From Reticulitermes speratus (Eukaryota; Arthropoda; Insecta; Blattodea; Rhinotermitidae), in assembly GCA_021186555.1 (NCBI GenBank), contig JAJKFL010000011.1, positions 33,297,512 to 33,361,511 on the forward strand: a DNA stretch of 64,000 nt, read 5' to 3'. Shown here piece after piece: positions 11,271 through 20,984 of this stretch. The position numbers were made by a program, and so were the translations under genes. The notes below the pieces were generated by a model, which searched no databases, was not told the origin of the DNA, and saw only the letters and a list, made by a program, of their open reading frames with translations. Positions within the stretch are counted from its first letter, which is position 1. Each line of letters starts with the position of its first letter.

Positions 11271-11528
11271 TTTTTCCATGGCGCAACAGCCCCTAGTGGG
11301 CCAGGGCCTCCTCATTATCGAGGTTTCACGATCACACTCAGACACACCAAACTCGGTAGGACTTCTCTGGACGAGTGACCAGCCCGACGCAGAGACCTCT
11401 ACCTGACAACACACAACATTCACAAGAGACAGACATCCATGATACCGGCGGGATTCGAACCCGCAATCCCAGCAAGCGAGCAACAACAGCCCCACGCGTT
11501 AGACCGCGCGATCACCGGGATCAGCGCA
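11271..11528 (-). mobile_element. SINE family I, full length with TSD
   Basis: Same structure as the copy at 9017. Flanked by ATATGCACT at 11262-11270 and 11529-11537, a direct repeat consistent with a LINE-mediated target-site duplication. The poly-A tail is at the left end (T run after 11270). Confidence 0.88.
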
Positions 11529-11867
11529 ATATGCACTATTTTCCACAAATACTGATCTCTTTAATTAGCGAAGTGTCGACGAAACGTCGATTACATCGTT
11601 TTGTGGACCACGTGTTTTATAGGCGGTGTCACGTGTACCAGAAGTTGTTTGGGAAGTTGATCGAGTGCTGCGTGTTGCCTGTGCGTTGACAGTGGACCGT
11701 AAACACAGTGACATTGTCATAAAGAGGTAATGTCCTTGTTTGTCTGCAGATCCGCAGATCTCAGATTTCAGATGGTCTGCATTGCCTTCGCTTGTTATGT
11801 GCGTCAAACACGCCAGGGATGTCAAAAGTTATTTTTACCAAAGTATTTTCTTACCATGTTGGAAGGC

Positions 11868-12040
11868 CGTGCGATGGCTGAGGCGTTTAATCGCTGGGCT
11901 GTCATCGCGGAGGCCCGGGCTCATTCCCAGGCCAGTCCACGTGGGGTTCGTGGTTGACACAGTGGTACTGGGACAGGTTTTTCTCCAGGTACTTCGGTTT
12001 TCCCGTCTCAGTATTATTCCACAAATACCAAATACTGTGA
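11868..12040 (+). mobile_element. SINE family II copy
   Basis: GCGATGGCTGAGGCGTTTAA head (A-box region), GGAGGCCCGGGCTCATTCCC (B-box region), GTGGGGTTCGTGGTTGACAC body and a TTTTTCTCCAGGTACTTCGG segment. Diverged but nearly full length. Confidence 0.75.
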
Positions 12041-12109
12041 GATATACCTAATTCCCAACAGATTACGTGAAATAGACGTTTCAGTAGCGGCTGTTGAAGA
12101 TATAATAAG

Positions 12110-12380
12110 AATCAGATTTATTTGTTGTTTATTTAACGATGCTGTCAGTAGCTCAGGATATAGAGCGTTGAGTGGTAGGATGAATGATGATTTTAAGGAA
12201 TGTGGATGTGCGCGTAGCCTAAATTTATATATCCTGACATTTGCATGGAGGGACTGAGGGAAACCACGAAAACCTACGTCAAAATGGCCAGTGTTCGGGG
12301 CGACGTTTGATCCCAGGACCTCTCAGATACGTAGCAAGAGCGCTCACTACTCCAACAGTAGTAGCAGTAATGTTCATACA
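12110..12380 (-). mobile_element. Another tRNA-like SINE, diverged
   Basis: The minus-strand head has an AGTGAGCGCTCTTGCTACG region and CTGGGATCAAACG in the B-box position. The distal end contains the TTATTTAACGATGCTG phrase (plus strand), which I recognise as a common insect SINE tail. The family assignment is uncertain. Confidence 0.5.
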
Positions 12381-12479
12381 CACTAGGTTTGAGCAGCTGT
12401 GGCCTGAGTACCGACGGATTCAAGACGTTTCTTAAGTTCTTGTAGTTCTAAAGGTTTAGACCAGCTATAGAGCCAAACC

Positions 12480-12630
12480 AACGTCATATCCAGTCGGCAC
12501 TAGGGGGTTAAAGCGGCCTGGGCGTGAAGCTGACCACTCACTTTAATCTAGTACCGAAGTTAATAATGCATGGAGTTATTCCTCCACTCTCCCCCATGTT
12601 TTCATGGTGGATGCTTAATTAAACGCGGAC
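12480..12630 (+). mobile_element. SINE family III, 3' fragment
   Basis: Shares GGTTAAAGCGGCCTGGGCGT, GACCACTCAC and CCTCCACTCTCCCCCATGTT phrases with other family III copies in the window. Confidence 0.65.
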
Positions 12631-12708
12631 TTAATTTGAACTCTTTGTTTACCTTCAGTAAGGTGACTCGTGTGGTTAATTAGTGAAATTGTAAGCCGTG
12701 TACTTTAT

Positions 12709-12866
12709 GGATGTCTGTCTGTTGTGAGTGTTGTGTGTTGTCACCTGATCACTCGTCCAGAGGAGTCCTACCGAGTGTGGTGTGTCTCAAATGTGTGATC
12801 GTGAAGCCTCGAAAAATGAGGCGGCCTAGGCCCCCAAGGGGCTGTCGAGCTATTGGAAAAAAAAAG
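12709..12866 (+). mobile_element. SINE family I, 5'-truncated, with TSD
   Basis: Lacks the tRNA head and starts at ATGGATGTCTGTCTG. Body and A-rich tail are intact. Flanks GTGTACTTTATG and ATGTACTTTACG look like a slightly diverged target-site duplication. Confidence 0.75.
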
Positions 12867-13171
12867 CCATGTACTTTACGTTAATTTCGCAACTCGTACG
12901 ACCCTATTATTTTTTTAAAATCAAAATTGAAGCAGTTTGTGTGGAATGGAATGGACGAACAGGGAAGAGAGAGGTGGGAGAGAATGGGACAATTGGAAGG
13001 CAGGTTCAAGTGGGAGAATATGCGGAACTGAATCGCTAAACAAACAAACCAATCAAGTACAAAGATAGTTCAGACGACACGATGTTCATTAAAATACAGT
13101 CCTATCGTACCTGCTACGTTTGGCTCAAGTTTAAGCCGTCATCAGGCCGTTTATAAATATATACGGAGATT

Positions 13172-13703
13172 TTTTATGGCGCAACAGCCTCTAGTGCCGA
13201 TCCCAGTGGCCGTGCGGTCTAAGGCGTGGGTCTTCGGCCGCTCGCTTACTAAGGATCGTGGGTTCGAATCCCGCCGGGGCATGGATGTCTGTCTGTTGTG
13301 AGTGTTGTGTGTTGTCAGGTAGAGGTCTCTGCGACGAGCTGGTCCCTCGTCCAGAGGAGTCCTACCGAGTATGGTGTGTCTAATGTGTGTGATCGTGAAG
13401 CCTCGACGAAACGAGGAGGCCCAGGCACATATAAGGCTGTCGAGCCATAGGAAAAAAAAACAGCCTCTAGTGGACCAGGGCCTCCTCATTATCGAGGCTT
13501 CACGATCACACTCATTTAGACACAGCACACTCGGTAGGACTCCTCTGGACGAGTGATCGGCCCGTCACAGAGACCTCTACCTGACAACACACAACACTCA
13601 CAAGAGACAGACATCCATGCCCCCGGCGGGATTCGAACCCACAATCCCAGTCAGCAAGCAACCGCAGACCCACGCCTTAGACCGCGCGGCCACTGGGATG
13701 GGC
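13172..13703 (-). mobile_element. SINE family I (outer copy) interrupted by a second SINE
   Basis: Minus-strand copy occupying 13172-13184 and 13460-13703. It is flanked by the 11-bp duplication ATACGGAGATT (13161-13171 and 13704-13714). A plus-strand copy of the same family is inserted near its tail, so the pair forms an inverted repeat. Confidence 0.9.
13197..13459 (+). mobile_element. SINE family I (inner copy) nested in the outer SINE
   Basis: Full-length copy from the tRNA-like head (CCGATCCCAGTGGCC) to a run of nine A. It is bounded by the exact 12-bp duplication CAGCCTCTAGTG at 13185-13196 and 13460-13471. This fixes the insertion order. Confidence 0.92.
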
Positions 13704-14458
13704 ATACGGAGATTATTGTGTATTGTTAGTGCCTTTGTGCAGTCAAAAGCAACTTATTTAATATACGTGATAAAAAAAATGTAAAACTTTATGATGTGAT
13801 ATTTGAATAAGTATCATTAACCGGCTGGTTTTTGTAGTGGAGGCAGTATGTTTTCTGTAAGGTAGGAAGTAAACTTTTAAAAATGTTGTTACATAAACCT
13901 CGGGGGTTAAGGCCTGGAGTGGTTGATCTCCTAAAGGCTGTGTTGGGCTGTGGACAAATTTAATACCGACGAATTGCGAGTACCAGTTTTGGACACACCA
14001 GAGGCTCCGAGCCTCAGACGCAGGGGCTGTTGAAGAACGATACGATTCGCCATTTCTCCGATTACGGAAGTACACAGTCAAACGGCAAGGATAAAAGACA
14101 ATATTAGCGAATATCGCGTGTTGTTGTTTTTCTGTTACCTCCAGGTACAACCTGTGTTTAACATTTCTCGGTCTCTGCCCACCTAGCGCAGGGGCGTATG
14201 ATATACGTAGGGGAACCCAAAGGGCTGGTTCTGTTGCCCAGGGGTAATGGGGATGAACATGGGGGCGATGGTCAGCAGAGGGTCGTGATGATTAACGTGG
14301 GATCAAACCGTTGGGAGGGGGTGAGATGGTCTGGTTTTAATTTATTTATTTTTATTTTTTGATAAAGGCGGAGGTTTGAGTCTATAATAATAAAAGTTTC
14401 ACACCCACACATATGACTGGGAATCGAACTCAAAATCCTTTAAATAACTGTCCTGTGT

Positions 14459-14744
14459 ATTTTATGTTATTCACACCGTGCATGTTCTTACAATTAATAT
14501 ATGCACTTAATAAAATACAATTCATGACAGGTATTGAACTCCTACATGTTTCGGCACCGGCGTGCCATCATCAGGGAGTTGTTTAGAACAAAGGAGTACA
14601 AGCGCAAAACGCTAATCTAGGTTAGCCTTTTACTCGTTTGTTCTAAATAAATCCCTGATAATGGCACGCAGGTGCCGAAACATGTAGCAGTATAATACCT
14701 TTCATGAATTGTATTTTATTAAGTGTATATGATGGTTGATGTAT
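14459..14744. mobile_element. Hammerhead-bearing foldback element, 14-bp TSD
   Basis: Palindromic element flanked by TAACTGTCCTGTGT (14445-14458 and 14745-14758). The left arm has an intact ribozyme core on the minus strand. The right arm (14667-14704, plus) has CUGAUAA instead of CUGANGA, so it has lost G8. ACCGTGCAT occurs near the left end. The spacer between the arms is only about 85 bp. Confidence 0.85.
14537..14580 (-). ncRNA. Hammerhead ribozyme with perfect 6-bp stem I
   Basis: In order: AACUCC, CUGAUGA, stem-loop II GGCAC-GCCG-GUGCC, GAAA, C-AU-G, UA, GGAGUU. Stem I is six perfect pairs and stem II five. The triplet is GUA, with predicted cleavage between 14543 and 14542. This is the best-formed single motif in the window by eye. 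Confidence 0.85.
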
Positions 14745-14879
14745 TAACTGTCCTGTGTTTTATATCGACTCCAATTGGTCTTCTGCTAGTCACACTTCGA
14801 TGCAGTCTTGAGTCGTGCGGCTCTGAGGGGTACACTCGCTCGCGGACCGTGGTTTGAAACAGGCAGTGCGTAAGGTAAA

Positions 14880-15165
14880 TTTGTTCCTGTGCTTAATGAA
14901 GCTTCACTCCGTGAAGGTGTATGGGGGAGTAGAGGTATAGCCACAGTTATGTGTAACGTCGGCATTAGATGGAGGTGAGTGGTCAGACTCATGCCATGGC
15001 CGCCATACCCCTGAGTCAGGAGCACCGGTACCCTTTAGGTACGAGGTGGGAAAGGTCCCAACGCTTCGGAGAAGAGATAAATATTTTGCTTGTGCCGGCA
15101 ATGGAACTACAGATCCTCGGTCGTCAAGCCCGTAGCCTAGTCCCTATTTCGACTCCCCCGACAAT
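14880..15165 (-). mobile_element. SINE family III copy
   Basis: Contains CCGTGAAGGTGTATGGGGGA, GTAGAGGTATAG, GGAGGTGAGTGGTCAG and, at the other end, a tRNA-like head with GAACTACAGATCC in the B-box position and the TAGCCTAGTC phrase. It ends about 30 bp from exon 2 (downstream side, inside intron 2). Confidence 0.65.
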
Positions 15166-15196
15166 GAGCACTGTTGTCCGGAAGGGTACTGACTAC

Positions 15197-15476
15197 CTGG
15201 AGTTGGAGCGCTTGCTGCTATCCTTCTTGCCGGCCTGCAAATTCGGAAGGTCCTTCTGCCGCTTCTCGGTCTCTCTCCATATGCGCCAGTACAGGATACA
15301 CATGACCGTCACGGGAACGTAGAACGCGGCGATGGCTGTACCGAACGTGATGTAGTGGTTCGTCTCTATGAACTGGATGTAGCACTCGTGGTCTGGAACC
15401 GTCCGCTCTCCCTCGATGTACGGCCATGAGTAGATCCACGGCGGCCACAGCAGCAGGGAGATGCCCCACGCGCATC
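15197..15476 (-). CDS. mAChR-A: mAChR-A coding exon 2 (TM4, extracellular loop 2, TM5, start of loop 3)
   Basis: Encodes about residues 152-245. The acceptor TTTTGCAG ends at 15477, and the split Gly codon with exon 1 restores [15 protein letters not shown] across TM4. Cys183 in extracellular loop 2 pairs with Cys103. TM5 contains the muscarinic stretch [12 protein letters not shown]. The cytoplasmic end ([20 protein letters not shown]) is nearly the same as in other insect A-type receptors and begins the G-protein-coupling third loop. The reading frame stays open upstream of the acceptor, but that part (15477-15660) is intronic read-through with no receptor similarity. The donor is AG|GTAGTC; an in-frame TAG lies right at the junction, so splicing is required. 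Confidence 0.94.
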
Positions 15477-15489
15477 CTGCAAAACATGC

Positions 15490-15820
15490 CGAGAATATGT
15501 AAGAGGACATTATGCAAGTTTGAGGTAGAACAGGGCATTTTGGAAGTTTTGGATAGAGCTGGGATTTCTGCATATCGAAACGTAACAGGATAGGCAAAAC
15601 AGGACAAAGAGTTTTGGTTTTGTTCAGAAGAGGACATGTCCTAAACTTGAGGTAGGACAAAATATCCTGAAAGTTGAGACTTAACAGGATATTATGCTTG
15701 CTGTAACCAGAAGAGGAGTTTCTACTTCAAGATTTAGACAGAAGAAGACATTTTGCAAGCTGCTATATGTGAGGGCTTGCAAGTTTAAGAGAGCGCTCTG
15801 CAAGACTGGTGCTGTGTTCA
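15490..15820. repeat. Degenerate short-period repeat in intron 1
   Basis: Words such as AGGACATT, TTGCAAG and TTGAGGTAG recur at irregular spacings. This looks like an old, decayed minisatellite just upstream of exon 2. The rest of intron 1 (15820-16337) shows nothing recognisable. Confidence 0.4.
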
Positions 15821-16337
15821 TATAAATGGTTTGGTAACGTTGTAACATTTCTGCAACCTCAGATTCCCGATGAAACATGCTATGCATGGTATCTTAAGCC
15901 GCATTCCCTTGATTGGTATATTTGACAAACAGTTGTCATTTGTAGGTAGTTGCTACGTTTTGCGAGCGCTGCACTTCCATAAATATTGGCCACTTATCAT
16001 TTTCCCACTGACTGTCGACACATGGGATACAATTTAAAGCATTCACCAATATTTACTTATCCAGTCAAGACTTGTTGCTTTCCCACGACTCGTTTTTACT
16101 TGACAAACAGACAAGTGACTTGTGTGTGGACAGCCAGCATCATTCGGTACGTTGAATGGTAGTGGTGTCGTGGGAACGTGATCTCAATGACCAGGCAAAT
16201 GTTTGACAAGTGTTTCCGAGTATGAATATTTGTCAAAGAAACCAGACTTGGAAACAGCATGTGACTTGGCGTCTTGTACGTTAATTGACGCATTTGTCAA
16301 GCACACCAGTCGTAGGAAAGCGGCTTCAGACACTTAC

Positions 16338-16791
16338 CAATCATGATGGCAGCTCTGTTGGTGGTTCTCTTCGCCCTGTAAGTGAGCGGTCTGGTGACCG
16401 AGAAGTACCGGTCAAAGCTGATGATAAGCAGGTTCAACACAGAGGCGTTGCTGGCCAGATAGTCTAGCGCGAGCCACGTATCACAGATGTGTGGTCCCAG
16501 AGGCCAGTAACCGAACAGGGTGTACACTGTGAACAGTGGCATGGAGATGAGGCCGATCGCGAAATCCGCCACTGCGAGGCTGAACAGAAAGTAGTTGCTG
16601 ATGGTCTGCAGCTGCTTGTCGATTTTGAACGAGATCATTACCATGGAGTTGCCCAACACTGTGATCAGACTGAGCGTGCCAGCTACAATTGCTATCAGCA
16701 CCATCTGAGGGATGGAATAGCGACCTGCCCCCTCGGGCAATGTGGGCCCTAGGGACGTGTTGAGCACCTCGTCTGAAGACCCGTTCAGCAT
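16338..16791 (-). CDS. mAChR-A: Muscarinic acetylcholine receptor A-type, coding exon 1 (start codon, TM1-TM3)
   Basis: Acetylcholine-binding G-protein-coupled receptor of the plasma membrane. In insects the A type is muscarine-sensitive and couples mainly to Gq/phospholipase C (family knowledge). This exon encodes residues 1-151 plus one base. Visible features are N-glycosylation sequons NGS (3-5) and NTS (11-13), TM1 with the GN pair (N48), TM2 with Asp76 (LAVAD), Cys103 for the extracellular disulfide, TM3 with the ligand-binding Asp110 (ALDYLASN) and the DRY motif at 127-129. The conserved intracellular stretch after TM1 ([13 protein letters not shown]) is typical of muscarinic receptors. 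The start ATG (16791-16789) is preceded in frame by TAA five codons upstream. The donor is GTAAGT (intron begins at 16337), phase 1. A pyrimidine-rich acceptor (TTCTTTCTGTTGCAG) ends at 16827, so the exon probably begins at 16826 with a short 5' UTR and further non-coding exons lie upstream. Confidence 0.95.
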
Positions 16792-16829
16792 TTCGTCAGC
16801 AGCTTACATTACCCGTACTGACACCACTG

Positions 16830-17552
16830 CAACAGAAAGAATATTCGTACGACGTGAGGCTTGGCGGCGGTGAAGATTTGGACTGTGGACTGAGGAGTGT
16901 GGTCTGGTAGATGAGTGTCTTCGTCTTCTGTGTCATGGTACCTTCTACACGGTGTCATGACCCACAAGACTACAACGTGAGAAAGACACGCTCTCATAGC
17001 GACCTTGCTGACGACCGGGACTTGGCCTCGGATTTGATTCGCGTCAATCGCTGAAGCTAGCCTTATCATCAGAGAATATCCACATAACCTTACTAAATGT
17101 AAGCACAGCAGTTCACAAATCTTCCAAAAAACTATGAGCCATTTCAAAATTACAGCCGTCAGAAGGGTGACATGAAACCAGTTCCATACCGAGGTCCCAA
17201 AAATATTAGGCGCCACCGTACAAAATTTAGTCGCCGCTGTGCCCAGGCTCCCGCGATTTGCCTAAGCATTTAGAAATAATTTGTAATCTGCGGTGAAAAA
17301 GTGTTGTTACGTATCAGTTGTGTCTTGTTATCTGCCCGTGACCTGCGGTGTTAGGATTGTGTTTGGTAAATTAAGTTGCCGCTCTGGTTGACAAGTTACA
17401 CTTCTAACATTCTTAACCTGACACTAAATGCAGGTGAATGATGAGCTTGACGCTCCGGTCAGTTTTAACCTGGGAAGTGAGCACACGGTGTTCTTAGAAT
17501 GGGAGGCGGAATGGGCTCTGGGCTGGATACAGTACTGGCGAAGAGAAAAATA
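16830..17552. other. Upstream of first coding exon; no recognised feature
   Basis: On the minus strand this is either the last 5' UTR intron or the promoter-proximal region of the receptor gene. The acceptor at 16827 favours an intron. No repeat or coding exon was recognised. Confidence 0.4.
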
Positions 17553-17737
17553 TAGTAAAACCCGGTTATAACGACATCGGTTTATGCGACACCTCGATTA
17601 TAACGTCAGATATTCTGTGGTACCAATTAATTCCTCACTGTTAACCATAACATTATACTCCTCGGTTATAACAACACTCGTTTATAACGACACAAAACTT
17701 TCAGTCCGTTTCATGACGTTATAACCGAGGACGACTG
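17553..17737. mobile_element. Tigger/pogo-like MITE
   Basis: Terminal inverted repeats around CCCGGTTATAACGAC (left) and CGTTATAACCGAGGACGACTG (given in two parts: CGTTATAACC and GAGGACGACTG), ended by TA. Internal TTATAACGACAC words are typical of non-autonomous Tc1/mariner-superfamily elements. The same element occurs inverted at 23852-24156. Confidence 0.7.
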
Positions 17738-17769
17738 TATTAGCCTTGTCACACATTTGTAACTACATC

Positions 17770-18025
17770 TGTAGATAAAGGTAAAGGATTGGTACTACAG
17801 CCAACTAGAAGACTTGGATGTATGGAGGTGTAGCTCCTTTCGTTCTTAACCTTCTGGACTGGATGGTGATTAGTGCTTAGCGTGATGGACCAGCCGATAC
17901 TCATTGTGTGAACGGGATAAGAGTTGGATGTGTCCCAGACCCGGTCAGTACGCGGTGGAGAAGAAAACAGACGCTTGCGCCTGTCGGGAGTCGAACCCCC
18001 ATTGCGCGATATTCCAGCGTTTAAC
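17770..18025 (-). mobile_element. SINE family III, diverged
   Basis: GTATGGAGGTGTAGCTCCTT, a diverged middle, and GGGAGTCGAACCCCCATTG (B-box) at the head. Strongly mutated. Confidence 0.55.
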
Positions 18026-18104
18026 CTATTAACTGTACTGAATGACCTGCCTCCTGCGTCTTCATATGAAGTGTTTTAAAATAACTTAATATATATATAT
18101 AGTA

Positions 18105-18487
18105 CAGTGTGTCCACAAAGTCCCTTCGGGGTTTTGAAAAATTGTGGCGCGCAAACAAATTGAGCTAGCCACATGCGGTTTGCGGCAGATTACAGTGAAA
18201 CTCTGGAAGTTTTTTTTGCCGCCAACAGATGACTTGATGACCTGAAGACCCGTATCAGGAATGCGATCTTGGCTATTCAGCGGACATGCTCCACAGAACA
18301 TGGCAAGAGCCCGAATATCGTCTGGACGTTCTCCGTGCTACCAAGGGAACCCACATCGAGGTCTACTGAGGTCAGTAAAAAACTTCCAGAGTTTCACTGT
18401 AATCTGCCACAAACCGCATGTGGCTAGCTCAATTTTTTTGCGCGCCACAATTTTTCAAAACCCCGAAGGGACTTTGTGGACACACTG
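18105..18487. mobile_element. Mariner-like element, internally deleted, with TA duplication
   Basis: Long inverted repeats of over 100 bp begin CAGTGTGTCCACAAAGTCCC and end with the complement. TA dinucleotides flank both ends (18103-18104, 18488-18489). The middle keeps a decayed 3' end of the transposase gene (words equivalent to LDDLKTRIRNAI and EYRLDVLRATKG with frame damage). Non-autonomous. Confidence 0.88.
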
Positions 18488-18929
18488 TATACTCGTATTA
18501 CATAGCGGGGTCTATGTTCTGGCTATTGAAACTGTAGCAGAAATGCAAAGGAAATCATTTAACCTGGCTTAACGGTTTCACCTGTCTTCTTGACCTTTAA
18601 CCTTATCGTTATAGCCATACGCTTAGCATGTGTTGTAATTTTGTCGCATCGGAAATTTCTGTTATATTTTGCGTCATCACCTTGTGTGTTGTCTCGCGCA
18701 GTTGAACTTACCGAAGGAGTTCGATCAGACAAAGAGTTCTGGCTGCTTTGCATGAGCTCCTGCTTTTAGAAAACAGGCTAAAAATACAACCTAACTCTGT
18801 TACAGAATTAAACGTTCGTGTATTTTAGGCGCTTCTTTACAAAGGAGCCCACGCAGCCAGATTACTGCTCTTTCTGTATAGCGTCTGCTTGTAGAGGGTT
18901 TCGACTGAACTTGGCCATCGATGTTTTTT

Positions 18930-18992
18930 TTGTAGTGAAGGACCCCGCAGTAGAAGCTACGGACGCACCGCAGCCTTGAGGCTTATTGTGCA
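18930..18992 (-). repeat. Short retroposon 3' end, copy 1
   Basis: GACCCCGCAGTAGAAGCTAC followed by GGACGCACCGCAGCCTTGAG and GCTTATTGTGCA, preceded by a T run. The same 55-60 bp occurs at 19370-19432. On the minus strand it ends in poly-A, as expected for a truncated retroposon. Confidence 0.65.
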
Positions 18993-18994
18993 AC

Positions 18995-19180
18995 CATGTG
19001 AGTTTTGCATTTTTCCGTGTAATTGAGCACAGGTGGAATGAAATTGACAGGGGTAAACCGAAGTACTCGGGGAAAAACCTTTCCTAGTGCTCCTTTGTCC
19101 ACCACAAATCCCACATGGACTCGAACCTGGGCCTCCGCGGTGAGAGGCCGGCGACTAACCGCCTGAGCCATGGCGCGGCC
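18995..19180 (-). mobile_element. SINE family II, full length
   Basis: Minus strand: GCGCCATGGCTCAGGCGGTT head, CGGAGGCCCAGGTTCGAGTC (B-box), GTGGGATTTGTGGTGGACAA and the GAGTACTTCGGTTTACCCC segment. It is the cleanest family II copy and the reference for the head seen beside the 26-bp array at 56.8 kb. Confidence 0.8.
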
Positions 19181-19369
19181 TATCGAAGGGTTAGCAAATT
19201 TCGTGTCGCTGACCTGACATCCTCACTGGGGACTTCCATGATTTTACTCATAGCCTTCTGGAAAATTACGGGATAATACAGAGTGGCGTCTAGTGTCAAG
19301 TTGCGACACTCTGTATATCAAATTATGATGCGACTGCTACCCTTTACCTTATTTCTAATTAATTATTTT

Positions 19370-19432
19370 TTTTTGTGAAGGGCCCCGCAGCAGATGCTAC
19401 GGACGCACCGCAGCCTTGAGGCTTATTGTGCA
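19370..19432 (-). repeat. Short retroposon 3' end, copy 2
   Basis: Nearly identical to 18930-18992, again with a T run on its left. The two copies lie about 440 bp apart in the same orientation. Confidence 0.6.
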
Positions 19433-19543
19433 AATTTAATTACTTACTGATTGTCCTGTCATTTGATGCTGTATATTCTGAATAATTTCTACCGTCTAAA
19501 AATATACTTTAATCCATAAATAAGGTAAATATTAGGTAATTAA

Positions 19544-19762
19544 ACGGCCGCTCGCTTGCTGGGATTGCGGGTTCGAATCCCGCCGGGGGCATGGATGTCT
19601 GTCTCTTGTGAGTGTTGTGTGTTGTCAGGTAGAGGTCTCTGCTACGGGCTGATCACTCGTCCAGAGGAGTCCTACCGAGTGTGGTGTGTCTGAGTGTGAT
19701 TGTGAAACCTTGATAATGAAAAGACCTAGGCCGCCTAGGAGCTGTTGAGCCATAGGTAAAAA
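19544..19762 (+). mobile_element. SINE family I, head-truncated, 13-bp TSD
   Basis: Starts inside the tRNA head at CGGCCGCTCGCTTGC, keeps the B-box GGGTTCGAATCC and the full body. Flanked by ATTAGGTAATTAA at 19531-19543 and 19763-19775. Confidence 0.88.
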
Positions 19763-19775
19763 ATTAGGTAATTAA

Positions 19776-20389
19776 GGTAAATGAAGGTAAGGTAAATAAT
19801 TAAGGTAAATATATAATCTCCTGTCATTTCTAATTCCATTGATGCTCTACTTTCATTCGTCTATCATCCGGGATGCGCACGTGATCGAGTTAGATGCTGC
19901 AGTAACAGGAGTCCCTAAGAACAAGAAAATTGTTAGAGGTGATCAAGATTTGTATGTGGCTTTGGCGCGAACAAGAATACAATTTTTGCGTCGTATTAGC
20001 CGTACCGTTTACTCTCTTTACCGATAGTTTCTGTGCCAGTGGAACTGGATTAAGGTAGACGTTGGGCGTAAGAACATTACGTCTTCTGTTTATGACAAGA
20101 TTGATCACATAGGATTGGTTAGTTTGGAGTCGTAGCTTTGCGGACAACAGCAGCTGCGGTCCGCCGGCCAGCAGTACCTGCACAGGGGCACGCGATTTAG
20201 ATCAACTTCTCGTCTGAGATTACGTCATACATATTGCGTGCTGTTAACAGTAACAAAGGCAGTTATAAGCCACTTACTGCTATTTGCTAAACGTTGCATG
20301 TATCCATCCGCGTGGCTAGCAGAATGAGTACTATTCCCGAAGGTATACAATTTCAATTAGCCAACAGACTATTGAACAGGGTAGCTCAG
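19776..20389. other. No recognised feature
   Basis: Unique-looking sequence. Two short antisense open frames have no recognisable motifs. Confidence 0.35.
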
Positions 20390-20900
20390 TCAGTATAGTA
20401 CATGGGTTACGGGATGGATTCCCGGTGAGGACAGTAATTTTTTTTCTTTATAGATTCCAGGGGGCACGCGATGGCGCAGTTGGTTGAGGCACTGCGCTAC
20501 AGGTCGGAAGGTCGCGGGTTCGATTGCAATTTTTCATTGACTTAATCCTTCCGGCCGCACTATGTCCCTGGGGTCGACTCAGCCTCTAACAGAAATGAGT
20601 ACCAGGGATATCTCCTGGGGGTAAAGGCGGTCAGTGCATAGGGCTGACAGCCTTGCCACCTTCATGTGCCGATTGTCTAGAAATTCTGGGAGCCTCAACC
20701 TTCTGGAGCCCTCAGGACCTGTTCAAGCCTGTATAGGGATTGGTTTACCTTTATACAGCGTGCAGACTGGCTTTGAGGGTGCACCAATGTGTAACGCGGG
20801 TTAAAGCGGCAGGGGAGGGAAGCTGACCACTCACCTCTATCTGGTGCTGAGGTTAAGAATGTGTTGGGTTATGCCTCCAATCCGCTTTATGTCTTAATGA
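20390..20900 (+). mobile_element. SINE cluster (family III head, another tRNA-like SINE, family III tail)
   Basis: 20393-20445 is a family III-type head (GGGTAGCTCAGTCAGTATAG). 20462-20765 is a different tRNA-headed SINE with GATGGCGCAGTTGGTTGAGG (A-box) and GGTCGCGGGTTCGATTGC (B-box), and a GGGTCGACTCAGCC body. 20770-20895 is a family III tail (GTTAAAGCGG, GACCACTCACCTC). Probably the second SINE inserted into the first. Confidence 0.65.
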
Positions 20901-20984
20901 CGTCATGCTTAAACCAAGGGGCAACTTTACTGTTACACAAGTTGACACTTCAGCAGCACGCAGACGGTCATACATAGGCAGGAT

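Noticed and set aside
13197-13290. tRNA gene (A-box and B-box present, GGTTCGAATCC)
   Set aside because: The tRNA-like part is the head of a SINE with a conserved 3' body, poly-A and target duplications; the acceptor stem does not close. Same for the heads at 9.2, 11.5, 19.5, 33.3, 36.5 and 60.9 kb.
15477-15660. Upstream extension of the exon 2 open frame
   Set aside because: No receptor similarity upstream of the TTTTGCAG acceptor. Joining exon 1 to 15476 restores the TM4 sequence exactly.
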